Assembly: GCA_903871975.1 (NCBI GenBank) | Contig: CAIQIY010000488.1 | Location: forward strand, 1 to 12,103 | DNA length: 12,103 nucleotides | Direction: 5' to 3' | Origin: an uncultured Chloroflexota bacterium | Lineage (GTDB): Bacteria; Chloroflexota; Chloroflexia; Chloroflexales; Roseiflexaceae | Shown: positions 5,894 through 12,103 of the stretch, one piece after another | How the letters are laid out: each line of letters opens with the position of its first letter | Position numbering within the stretch: position 1 is the stretch's first letter | The notes under the pieces: generated by a model | What the model saw: the letters and a program-made list of their open reading frames with translations, nothing else | Told to the model about the DNA's origin: nothing | Databases searched by the model: none | Position numbers and translations under genes: made by a program

Positions 5894-6994
5894 ATGGATC
5901 TGGTCAACTATTATGTCGCATTCAACGAGGTTGGCGGCATCGGCCCGGCACGTCTCGAGCGATTGATTGCGACCTGCGGCTCGATCGAGGCAGCATGGCA
6001 CGCCCGACCTGCGCAGTGGCGGGCTGCCGGGCTCGACGACAGGCTGATCCACGCACTACAGACGGCGCAGCGGCGCGACCCTGGCGCGGCGCTCGCGCGG
6101 ATCGCGCGTGCCGGCGTCCTCGCGCTCTGCCGCGACGATGCGCGGTTTCCCGCGGCACTGACCACGTTCAACCACGCGCCGGCATTGATCTACGTCCGCG
6201 GCATGCTCGACGACGCCGACGACCGAGCCGTCGCGATCGTCGGCACGCGCAACCCCAGCGCGTATGGCTGCGATGTCGCGCGACAGCTCGCCGGCACGCT
6301 CGCGAGTGCCGGCATCACCATCGTCAGTGGGCTGGCACTGGGCATCGATGCCATCGCCCATCAGGCAGCGCTTGATGCCGGTGGCCGCACCATCGCGGTC
6401 CTGGCCTGTGGCGCCGACCAGGTGTACCCACTGCGACACCGAGCGCTGGCAGCACGCATCGCCACCTCCGGCGCGCTGGTGAGCGAATTTCCGGTCGGGC
6501 AACGTCCGCTGCCGGCGTTGTTCCCGGCACGCAATCGGCTGATCAGCGGACTGGCTCGGATCGTCATCGTCATCGAGGCCGATCTCGGCAGTGGCGCGCT
6601 GATCACCGTGGACTGCGCGCTCGACCAAGGGCGCGAGGTGGGCGCCGTACCGGGGTCGATCTTCTCGGAGCGCAGCCGCGGGACGCATCGCATGCTGCGC
6701 GACGGCGCCCACCTGATCACCAGTGCCGACGATGTCCTGGCACTGCTCGGCATGTCATCGGCAGGGCGAGCGGCGGCACCAGCGTTCAGCGAGCCGGATG
6801 ACCCACTTGAACGCGCAGTGCTGGCACAATTCGGCAGCGCTGCACTCGATGTCGATACGCTCGCCGAGCTGGTCGGCGCAGCACCGGCGCTGCTGGGGTT
6901 GTCCCTCAGCAGCCTCGAAATCGCCGGGCGAATACGGCGCACGGCCAATGGCATGTTCGTGCGCACCCAGCACTCGCCGACACCCGGTGTATGA
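5894..6994 (+). CDS. dprA: DNA processing protein DprA (Smf)
   Basis: DprA binds incoming single-stranded DNA in the cytoplasm during natural transformation and loads RecA on it. The 366-residue protein has the full family layout. An N-terminal helical SAM-like region (about 1-60) is followed by the Rossmann-like core with VGTRNPSAYG (116-125), VSGLALGIDAIAH (144-156), VLACGADQVYP, SEFPVG (197-202), FPARNRLISGLA (210-221), SGALIT (233-238) and PGSIFSERSRGTH. A C-terminal winged helix (about 300-356) ends the protein. The ATG at 5894 begins MDLVNYYVAFNEVGGIG, where family homology starts; AGGCGG six bases upstream is a weak ribosome binding site. The 54 in-frame codons before it have no DprA character. 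No other competence gene is in the window, and dprA is widespread in non-competent bacteria, so competence cannot be concluded. Confidence 0.95.
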   Translation: MDLVNYYVAFNEVGGIGPARLERLIATCGSIEAAWHARPAQWRAAGLDDRLIHALQTAQRRDPGAALARIARAGVLALCRDDARFPAALTTFNHAPALIYVRGMLDDADDRAVAIVGTRNPSAYGCDVARQLAGTLASAGITIVSGLALGIDAIAHQAALDAGGRTIAVLACGADQVYPLRHRALAARIATSGALVSEFPVGQRPLPALFPARNRLISGLARIVIVIEADLGSGALITVDCALDQGREVGAVPGSIFSERSRGTHRMLRDGAHLITSADDVLALLGMSSAGRAAAPAFSEPDDPLERAVLAQFGSAALDVDTLAELVGAAPALLGLSLSSLEIAGRIRRTANGMFVRTQHSPTPGV

Positions 6995-6995
6995 T
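6990..6995 (+). promoter_or_regulatory. Possible -10 element for the dehydratase operon
   Basis: TATGAT is one mismatch from consensus and overlaps the dprA stop codon. The next start codon is at 7053, giving a leader of about 50 bases. No convincing -35 box is seen, so read-through from dprA is also possible. Confidence 0.35.
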
Positions 6996-7040
6996 GGTGC
7001 CGACACGACCGAGGTGCTGCCAACGATGGCGGCGATGCGC

Positions 7041-7046
7041 GAGGAG
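7041..7046 (+). promoter_or_regulatory. Ribosome binding site deciding the dehydratase start
   Basis: GAGGAG precedes two adjacent ATG codons, with spacing 3 to the first (7050) and 6 to the second (7053). The second is preferred, as for the MOSC gene. Confidence 0.6.
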
Positions 7047-7052
7047 CCGATG

Positions 7053-8018
7053 ATGATCAGAATCGCGGAATTTCTGCCAGCCCAACCGGCGCCGCTCTGG
7101 CGTCTGATGCGCCAGGTCGGCGTCAGCGATGCGGTCGTACCGCTGCCGACGCCTCAGGCCGGCGAACACCCTTGGGATTTTGCCCCCATGCTGCGGATGC
7201 GTAGCGCGCTGCACGATGCCGGGTTCACCGTCGCGGTGATCGAAAGCAGCCCGCCACTGGATCGTGCACGCCTCGGCATCGATGGTCGCGACGAAGAGAT
7301 CGCGCATCTCTGTGCGATGATCGACCACATGGGAGCGCTGGGCATTCCTGTGCTGTGCTACAACTTCATGGCAGTACTCGGCTGGACACGTACCTCGTTC
7401 ACGGTGCCGGCACGTGGCGGTGCGCTGGTCAGTGGCTACGATCATCGACTGATGGAGCGGGCACCGCTCACCGAAGCGGGCGTGGTGAGCGAGGACACGC
7501 TCTGGCAGAACCTGCACTACGTCCTGCAGCGCGTCCTGCCGGTCGCCGAGCGGGCTGGGGTACGTCTCGCGATGCACCCCGACGACCCGCCACGGTCGCC
7601 ACTGCGTGGCATCGGTCGCATCATGCGCTCGGTCGACAACTTCCAGCGGCTGATTGAGCTGGCGCCGAGCCCGATGAACGGTATCACGCTGTGTCAGGGC
7701 AATTTCGGCCTGATGACCGACGATCTGCCGGGCGTGATCCGGCACTTCGGCCAGCAAGGCAAGATCTTCTTCGTGCACATGCGCGATGTCCGCGGCCATG
7801 CCGATGCCTTCGTCGAAACATTTCACGACGATGGGCCGACCGATCTGCTGGCGTGCCTGCGCGCCTACCGCGCGATCGGCTTCGATGGCGTATTGCGCCC
7901 GGATCATGTCCCGACGCTGGCCGGCGAGGAGAATGGCGCGCCAGGGTACGAGACGCTCGGTCGCCTGTTCGCGGTGGGCTATCTGACGGGGCTGCGCGAA
8001 GCAGCCTACGCATCGTGA
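7053..8018 (+). CDS. Mannonate dehydratase-like protein (UxuA family, short form)
   Basis: UxuA-family enzymes are TIM-barrel metalloenzymes that dehydrate D-mannonate to 2-keto-3-deoxygluconate in hexuronate breakdown. The expected metal ligands can be placed: His175 (RLAMHPDDPP), Cys214 (LCQGN), His242 (VHMRDV) and Asp284 (GVLRPDH). The family's C-terminal GYETLGRLFAVGYLTGLREA pattern is also there. Differences from the classical enzyme are the length, 321 residues against roughly 350 to 395, CQGN instead of the usual CxGS, and HMRD instead of HxRN. The substrate may therefore not be mannonate. No uronate isomerase, KDG kinase or sugar transporter is nearby. The stop TGA overlaps the GTG of the next gene, so the two are translationally coupled. 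Family membership is firm; activity is uncertain. Confidence 0.85.
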   Translation: MIRIAEFLPAQPAPLWRLMRQVGVSDAVVPLPTPQAGEHPWDFAPMLRMRSALHDAGFTVAVIESSPPLDRARLGIDGRDEEIAHLCAMIDHMGALGIPVLCYNFMAVLGWTRTSFTVPARGGALVSGYDHRLMERAPLTEAGVVSEDTLWQNLHYVLQRVLPVAERAGVRLAMHPDDPPRSPLRGIGRIMRSVDNFQRLIELAPSPMNGITLCQGNFGLMTDDLPGVIRHFGQQGKIFFVHMRDVRGHADAFVETFHDDGPTDLLACLRAYRAIGFDGVLRPDHVPTLAGEENGAPGYETLGRLFAVGYLTGLREAAYAS

Positions 8019-8383
8019 GCGTCGACGACGACGGGACGCTGCAGGTGGAACTGCTGGCGTTGCCGTGGTGGCTGATGCTGACGTTCGGCGTGATGAGCGC
8101 GGGCGTGGCGCCACTGGTGATCTGGCTGGCCGAACGGCGCTGGCCACGGGTGGTTGATGCCGAGGGCATCACCACGCGGGCAGGAGTGCGCGTGCGCTGG
8201 CACGAGATTACCCGCATCGAGCATGTGGTGACCACCGTCAACCGGACGCGCACCGAGCGCTGGGATGTCCACGCACCGGGCATCACCATCGCGGTGGTAG
8301 CCTATCGGCTGCGCGCCGGGCACGATGTCCTCGACACCATCATGCGGCATGTCCCGCCACCGGTGCGGCCACCTGGGTGGTGA
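8015..8383 (+). CDS. Small membrane protein with PH-like C-terminal region
   Basis: This gene of 122 codons starts at GTG 8015 inside the stop codon region of the dehydratase gene (GTGA overlap) and has no Shine-Dalgarno of its own, so translation probably depends on coupling. The protein has a short acidic N-terminus, one hydrophobic segment (about 15-38, LPWWLMLTFGVMSAGVAPLVIWL), then a compact region with VVDAEGITTRAGVRVRWHEITRIEHV (about 46-71). That pattern of a default-state turn, a strand and WxxI is what bacterial PH-like membrane proteins show. Such proteins are common and mostly of unknown role. Link with a soluble sugar-acid dehydratase is unexpected. The frame is supported by protein-like composition and coupling; the family call is tentative. 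Confidence 0.7.
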   Translation: MSVDDDGTLQVELLALPWWLMLTFGVMSAGVAPLVIWLAERRWPRVVDAEGITTRAGVRVRWHEITRIEHVVTTVNRTRTERWDVHAPGITIAVVAYRLRAGHDVLDTIMRHVPPPVRPPGW

Positions 8384-8485
8384 ACTGCATCTGATCGGAT
8401 GAGCAGACCATCGCGTATGGTGCCTCGCGGCGATACGGACGGCGGCGTCGCGTCGTCGGAGCATGCCGCGTGACAGTGTGGCGCA

Positions 8486-9613
8486 TCAACCGTCCAGTGA
8501 TGCCACAACGGCGTTTGAGAAGCGCGCCCAGTGCGGCGCAAACCAGCCGTTGTACAACATCTGGTTGGCCAACATCACGCACACGAGTTCACGCGTCGGA
8601 TCGGCCCAGGCGAACGTGCCAGCGACCCCCGTGTGGCCAAACGTCGTCGCGTCGGAGAAGTCACCCGAGAAGTGCGGCCGCTTCTGACCACGCAGATCAA
8701 ACCCGAGCCCCCAGGCGCAGTCGGGCCAGGTGGTGAAGCCCTCGATGCCGCCGCGCAACCCGGCTGTCTGGTTGGTCAGCATGGCTTGGACGGTTGCAGG
8801 CGCCAGCAGCCGGCCACCGTGTGGTAGCCGACCATGATCGAGAAACAACTGAAAGAACCGGGCGGTGTCGAGCGCGGTGCCGACGGCCACACCCGCCGGA
8901 TGTGTCAGGGTACGTGCATACGACGAATTGAATCGCTCGAAAGGATCACCTGGATCACGTGTGCCGGCCACATGCACGATGCGCGTCGTGAGCGATCCTT
9001 CGGGGGCAATCATCGTGCTGCGCATGCCCAGCGGCGTGAAGACCCGGGTACGCATGAAGTCAGCGAAGCTGAATCCACTCACCGCTTGAATGATGATGCC
9101 CAGCAGACCATATGCGACATTACTGTACTCGACCTTGCTGCCCGTCGGCACGACTGGCACCGCCCTGCGATACGTCTCGATTTCGGCGGCCGTCGCGATG
9201 CCGCGCGGCAAGCCTTTCAGATCGGGGTCTTGTGGCAATCCGGAGGTGTGGCTCAGCAGGTGGCGTACCGTGATGCCGACACATTCGGGTCGACGAAATT
9301 CTTCGATCCAGGTCGCGACAGGCTCATCGAGCGACAGACGCCCCTCCTCGACGAGGATCATCACCGCGCAGGCAGCCATCGGTTTGCCGATCGAGGCCAG
9401 GTGAAACAGGCTATTGCTGTCGATGTTCAGCCCGCTATTGCCCGGACCGTAGTGGCCGCGTGCATAGGTGCGTACCACAAATCCACGACGCATGATCACG
9501 GCCGACACCGCACCGACGATACCGGCGTCGATCCATCCATCGAGGACTGCCACCGCACGCAACAGACGCGAGAGACTCACGCCGAGCCGCCCCAGATCCG
9601 AATCGATCGTCAT
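8486..9613 (-). CDS. Beta-lactamase-family serine hydrolase (class C-like fold)
   Basis: Proteins of this family share the penicillin-binding fold and act as esterases, D-aminopeptidases, peptidases or, rarely, true beta-lactamases. In 375 residues the three signature elements are visible: SIGK with nucleophile Ser74 and Lys77, YSN (Tyr163-Asn165), and HTG (327-329). Other family marks are ITVRHLLSHTSGLP (114-127), VFTPLGMRSTM and the C-terminal strand region. There is no signal peptide, so it is probably cytoplasmic, which argues against a beta-lactam resistance role. The ATG at 9613 follows GGGAG (9620-9624) with six bases. An in-frame extension to 9664 has no family features. It lies 57 bases after the six-helix membrane protein gene and may be co-transcribed. 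Substrate is unknown. Confidence 0.9.
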   Translation of the reverse strand: MTIDSDLGRLGVSLSRLLRAVAVLDGWIDAGIVGAVSAVIMRRGFVVRTYARGHYGPGNSGLNIDSNSLFHLASIGKPMAACAVMILVEEGRLSLDEPVATWIEEFRRPECVGITVRHLLSHTSGLPQDPDLKGLPRGIATAAEIETYRRAVPVVPTGSKVEYSNVAYGLLGIIIQAVSGFSFADFMRTRVFTPLGMRSTMIAPEGSLTTRIVHVAGTRDPGDPFERFNSSYARTLTHPAGVAVGTALDTARFFQLFLDHGRLPHGGRLLAPATVQAMLTNQTAGLRGGIEGFTTWPDCAWGLGFDLRGQKRPHFSGDFSDATTFGHTGVAGTFAWADPTRELVCVMLANQMLYNGWFAPHWARFSNAVVASLDG

Positions 9614-9619
9614 GCGCCA

Positions 9620-9624
9620 CTCCC
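9620..9624 (-). promoter_or_regulatory. Ribosome binding site deciding the serine hydrolase start
   Basis: GGGAG lies six bases before the ATG at 9613 and sets this start over longer in-frame alternatives. Confidence 0.65.
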
Positions 9625-9670
9625 TGTCGGCGGTTGGGTCGTGCCCGACCCGTACCGCCATCACACCGCA

Positions 9671-10816
9671 TCAACTGGCCCACCGCTCGCGGGCAGCAAA
9701 GACAGCGCCGAACAACTGCGATAGCCCGGCGACCAGGGTACCGGCAGCCAGACCTACCACGATGGCCGCCATGGTCACGGGCGCAGCGTCACCACCGATC
9801 ATGGCAAACCCGACGCGTCCGCCACGACCACTGAGATGCTGTACCTCGAGCCGGTATCGCCCGCTGGCGAGCACATCGACTGGCAGTGCGCTGCGATCAA
9901 AGCGTACGGCGGAATCGACAAACGTGACGTCGACCGGACCGCCGACGATCGTGCCGGCAGCATCGCGGAGCAGTGCCTGAACTCGGCCTTCACCGTATGT
10001 ATTCTCGACCATCATGAGCCGTCGCGCACCATCGATGGAAATGCTGGCGGCGCTGATCGGCGCATCGGGGGTGGCCCAGAGCTCGCCACTGGTGACACGG
10101 GTGCGTACTGCGTCGAACCCGGCGACGCTGAGCGTCAGCGCAGCAGCACCGACGACGCTCAGTGCGGCGAGCTGTTGTCGCCAGCGCGAAGTGGCCTGGC
10201 GTCGTGCGAACCAGGCGCTCGAACCAGCGTCGAGTGGCTCGGCGTCGGTCGAATCGGCTGCAACACCCAACCAGTGGCGCCAACGGCGCTCCCACCATGT
10301 CCAGTAGGCCCAGATGCCGCCAGAGGCGCCGAAGATCACCGGGAGCATGATCAACACCAGGTTCCAGGTGGCCGGACGCCGTGATGCCAGCGACGGCAGT
10401 GTCTCGCCAGTTGCTTCAACACGGTACAGCTCGGCATCGGCATTGCCGAGAATCAGCCACAGCACGGCGACACCGATGACCAGTGTCAGGCTGATTGGTG
10501 CCAGCTGCGCGCCCCACGGTGCAGGCAGTCGGCTACCGATGCGCTGCAATCCTGCGAGCATCGCACCGAGGACGATCAAGCCGATGACGGCCGGCGCCCA
10601 GCTCAGCAGGAACGAGGGCAGGCGCGCGAGATCTGCTTCGATCGCCATCCAGGCAACATCACCGAGTACCGGGATACGGCTGGTGAACGCATACTGCCAG
10701 GCGATGCCGACACCCAGCATCAGCACGAGCGCGGCGATGAAGCTCAGCGCAACGCACAGGCCGGCCAGCACGCCGGCGCCGATGACGCGCCGCGCCGTCA
10801 CAACTGGGATACTCAT
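9671..10816 (-). CDS. Six-helix membrane protein with extracytoplasmic beta-rich domain
   Basis: No family is recognised. The 381 residues contain six likely membrane helices, at about 13-44, 67-90, 102-123, 151-175, 214-234 and 345-373. Helices 4 and 5 are separated by a charged cytoplasmic loop with Trp- and Arg-rich WTWWERRWRHW. Between helices 5 and 6 is a domain of about 110 residues made of alternating short strands (SISIDGARRLMMVENTYGEG, VQALLRDAAGTIVGGPVDVT, LASGRYRLEVQHLSGRGG). It resembles a small beta-sandwich of the kind that carries ligand or polymer contacts outside the cell. The ATG at 10816 is chosen because hydrophobic sequence starts just after it; AGGA nine bases upstream is a fair ribosome binding site. 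A -10 box at 10863-10868 supports a separate promoter. Function is unknown. Confidence 0.8.
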   Translation of the reverse strand: MSIPVVTARRVIGAGVLAGLCVALSFIAALVLMLGVGIAWQYAFTSRIPVLGDVAWMAIEADLARLPSFLLSWAPAVIGLIVLGAMLAGLQRIGSRLPAPWGAQLAPISLTLVIGVAVLWLILGNADAELYRVEATGETLPSLASRRPATWNLVLIMLPVIFGASGGIWAYWTWWERRWRHWLGVAADSTDAEPLDAGSSAWFARRQATSRWRQQLAALSVVGAAALTLSVAGFDAVRTRVTSGELWATPDAPISAASISIDGARRLMMVENTYGEGRVQALLRDAAGTIVGGPVDVTFVDSAVRFDRSALPVDVLASGRYRLEVQHLSGRGGRVGFAMIGGDAAPVTMAAIVVGLAAGTLVAGLSQLFGAVFAARERWAS

Positions 10817-10862
10817 GGCAGGGGGTCCTTCCTTGGTGATGGAACCGGAATGGTGTGCCGCA

Positions 10863-10892
10863 ATCATACCGCGTCGGCACCGGATGGCGCAA
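10863..10892 (-). promoter_or_regulatory. Probable promoter of the six-helix membrane protein gene
   Basis: On the minus strand TTGCGC (10892-10887), 18 bases of spacer and TATGAT (10868-10863) form a plausible promoter. The -10 box is one mismatch from consensus and the -35 box shares TTG. The leader would be about 40 bases. Confidence 0.45.
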
Positions 10893-10910
10893 CCCGCCAC
10901 GCCACACGAG

Positions 10911-11804
10911 TCAACGCTCGGCTACGCCGAACTGGGCATCGACTGGCACCAGCAGCACCGATCCGTCGAGTGCACCGATCGCCAGCAATGTCCCGTCGGG
11001 TGAGAACATGACACACGGCACCGTCTCGGCGGCGACACTCAGCTCCCTGATGCGCCGGCCATCGATGACGCGCCAGATCAACACGCGGCCATCACCACCC
11101 GCCGATGCCAGCAGTGTGCTGTCCGGCGAGAAGCTGACGCCCATCACGGCACGCTGATGACCCTGCAACAGCCGCGGTCCACCGCCATCGTGCAGGTGCC
11201 ACAGTCGCACCAGCCCATCGGCCGAGGCCGACGCCAACAGGTCACCGGCAGCATCGAACGCGAGCCCCCACACAGTGCCACGATGGCCAGCCAGCGTGCG
11301 CGCCAGAAACCCCTCGGGCATGCGCCATAGTTTGACGCTGCCGTCGCCCGAGGCCGTCGCCAGCGACTCGCCGTCGGGAGCAAAGCGCGCGCCGAAGACG
11401 CCGGCAGTATGCCCAGCCAGAATACGAAGTGGGCTGCCATCAGCCAGCTGCCAGATGCGGATCTGATGGTCGGCACCTGCCGACGCGAGATGCTCACCGT
11501 CGGGTGAGAAAGCGACGCCGCCGATGTAGTCGGTGTGTCGCTGGAGCGTCAACAGCGGTCGGCTGTCGCTGACGCGCCAGATCGTGATGTCGTTGTCCCA
11601 GCCACCGGTGGCCAGCTGGGCGCCATCGGGCGAGAAGGCGACACATGTCACCGCCTGGCGCGCGGTCTGGCTCCAGAGCAATCGGCTCTCGCCGACATCC
11701 CAGAGCTTGATCATCCGATCACCGGCGACAGTGGCCAGGATGGCGCCATCGGGCGAGAAGGCGACGGCGGTGACCCAGTTGGTGTGGCCGCGTAGAACCC
11801 TCAC
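10911..11804 (-). CDS. WD40 repeat protein, one seven-blade beta-propeller
   Basis: The 297 residues are almost entirely seven WD40 repeats, at about 4-37, 45-78, 87-120, 129-162, 171-204, 213-246 and 255-288, each with the FSPDG turn and a terminal LW/IW strand. This is exactly one closed propeller, a scaffold for protein contacts. Blades 1 and 3-6 begin with GH or a variant (RH in blade 3); blades 2 and 7 lack it. No kinase, protease, signal peptide or anchor is fused, unlike many bacterial WD40 proteins, so it is a free cytoplasmic propeller. The start is GTG 11804 with GGAG eight bases upstream; the out-of-frame ATG at 11811 is not used. It lies between two membrane protein genes, either of which could be its partner. 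DNA repeats within the gene suggest recent blade duplication. Confidence 0.93.
   Translation of the reverse strand: MRVLRGHTNWVTAVAFSPDGAILATVAGDRMIKLWDVGESRLLWSQTARQAVTCVAFSPDGAQLATGGWDNDITIWRVSDSRPLLTLQRHTDYIGGVAFSPDGEHLASAGADHQIRIWQLADGSPLRILAGHTAGVFGARFAPDGESLATASGDGSVKLWRMPEGFLARTLAGHRGTVWGLAFDAAGDLLASASADGLVRLWHLHDGGGPRLLQGHQRAVMGVSFSPDSTLLASAGGDGRVLIWRVIDGRRIRELSVAAETVPCVMFSPDGTLLAIGALDGSVLLVPVDAQFGVAER
11619..11765 (-). repeat. Direct repeat of 24 bases inside the WD40 gene
   Basis: Positions 11619-11642 and 11742-11765 are identical over 24 bases. They are 123 bases (41 codons) apart and encode the same VAFSPDGA segment of blades 1 and 2. Third codon positions are also identical, which points to recent blade duplication or gene conversion rather than selection on protein alone. 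Confidence 0.8.
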
Positions 11805-11863
11805 GGGGCATGCTCCTTCGCTGGTTGGGACCGCGGTGGCTCGCGCGCAGCGCCTACCGTGCG

Positions 11864-11869
11864 ATTATA
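11864..11869 (-). promoter_or_regulatory. Consensus -10 element of the WD40 gene
   Basis: A perfect TATAAT on the minus strand overlaps the stop codon of the upstream membrane protein gene. The leader to GTG 11804 would be about 53 bases. No TTGACA-like -35 box is seen at 16 to 18 bases upstream. Confidence 0.5.
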
Positions 11870-12103
11870 CCGCGACCGCGTGATCTGGCGGCGGTGACAG
11901 CGTGGTGCAGGCCCAGAAGACGGTGATGGCAGCCTGCTGGTAGAGGTAGGGCCAGAGGACCGGGTTGAATACCATGAACAGGAGGAACGCGGCCGCGAGT
12001 GCGCCGACGAGCGAGGTGCCGCTGCGGCGCCGCCACCAGGCATGACCGATGACCACCGTCAGTATGCCGAGCTGTATGGGCTTGAGCCAGCCTTCGAGGC
12101 CGC
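11865..12103 (-). CDS. Membrane protein, C-terminal fragment (cut by window edge)
   Basis: The frame enters from the right edge and ends at the TAA at 11865-11867; about 79 residues are visible. It starts GLEGWLKPIQLGILTVVIGHAWWRRRSG and continues with a clear hydrophobic segment around TSLVGALAAAFLLFMVFNPVLW, then PYLYQQAAITVFWACTTL. At least two membrane helices end the protein. The NPVLWPYLYQ stretch is reminiscent of the last helices of polytopic GT87-like glycosyltransferases, but too little is present to name a family. The WD40 gene begins 60 bases after its stop, with its own -10 box overlapping the stop codon. Confidence 0.7.
   Translation of the reverse strand, partial: GLEGWLKPIQLGILTVVIGHAWWRRRSGTSLVGALAAAFLLFMVFNPVLWPYLYQQAAITVFWACTTLSPPPDHAVAV

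Noticed and set aside
1357..8018. A sugar-acid catabolic cluster joining the hydroxyacid dehydrogenase, amylase and dehydratase
   Set aside because: The genes are on different strands, separated by dprA and unrelated genes, and no isomerase, kinase or transporter is present; co-location alone does not support a pathway.
6906..8147. A 413-codon open frame on the minus strand opposite the dehydratase gene
   Set aside because: It is antisense to a gene with conserved metal ligands and spans three plus-strand genes; the translation is Arg/His/Gln-rich and unlike a folded protein.
8407..8452. Two small hairpins (8407-8421 and 8426-8452) between convergent genes
   Set aside because: Stems are only 5 and 7 pairs, the second with a 13-base loop and a G-T pair, and no T-run; too weak to call a terminator.
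8834..9724. A 296-codon open frame on the plus strand
   Set aside because: It is antisense to the serine hydrolase with SxxK, YSN and HTG motifs, and has no ribosome binding site or family feature.

Overview
The window is 12.1 kb of GC-rich bacterial chromosome with dense single-copy genes on both strands. The gene set and protein style suggest a Chloroflexota bacterium: a lipoprotein amylase with a Pro/Thr linker, a free-standing WD40 propeller with FSPDG blades, and many short membrane proteins without known families. I infer this from gene content only; no rRNA or other marker is present. I see no mobile element, tRNA, rRNA, CRISPR array or phage gene.

Layout, left to right. (1) 1-788 (-) is the N-terminal part of an FtsX/LolC-type ABC transporter permease, cut by the window edge, with a consensus-like promoter at 838-866. 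(2) 789-1356 is a 568-base gap with no convincing gene. (3) 1357-2331 (+) is a D-2-hydroxyacid dehydrogenase. (4) 2370-5044 (-) holds a GH13 alpha-amylase-family lipoprotein, a YiiM-like MOSC protein and a 95-residue unknown protein only 15 bases after the MOSC gene. (5) 5045-5339 is a divergent intergenic region with promoters for both sides and an 11-bp-phased direct repeat of the kind bound by OmpR/PhoB regulators. (6) 5340-5735 (+) is a small two-helix membrane protein with an Arg/Gly/Met/His-rich loop, followed by a strong hairpin. (7) 5894-6994 (+) is dprA. (8) 7053-8018 (+) is a short mannonate-dehydratase-like enzyme whose stop codon overlaps the GTG start of a 122-residue membrane protein with a PH-like tail (8015-8383). 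(9) 8486-12103 (-) holds a beta-lactamase-family serine hydrolase, a six-helix membrane protein with an extracytoplasmic beta-rich domain, a seven-blade WD40 protein, and the C-terminus of another membrane protein.

How the genes fit together: there is no single pathway here. Clear functional pairs are few: MOSC with the unknown 95-residue protein, and the dehydratase with its coupled PH-like protein. The left-pointing block 8486-12103 is co-directional, but good -10 elements at 11864-11869 and 10863-10868 argue for several transcription units. The best candidates for undescribed biology are the small metal-loop-like membrane protein under a probable response-regulator site, the coupled dehydratase/PH-like pair, and the WD40/six-helix protein neighbourhood.
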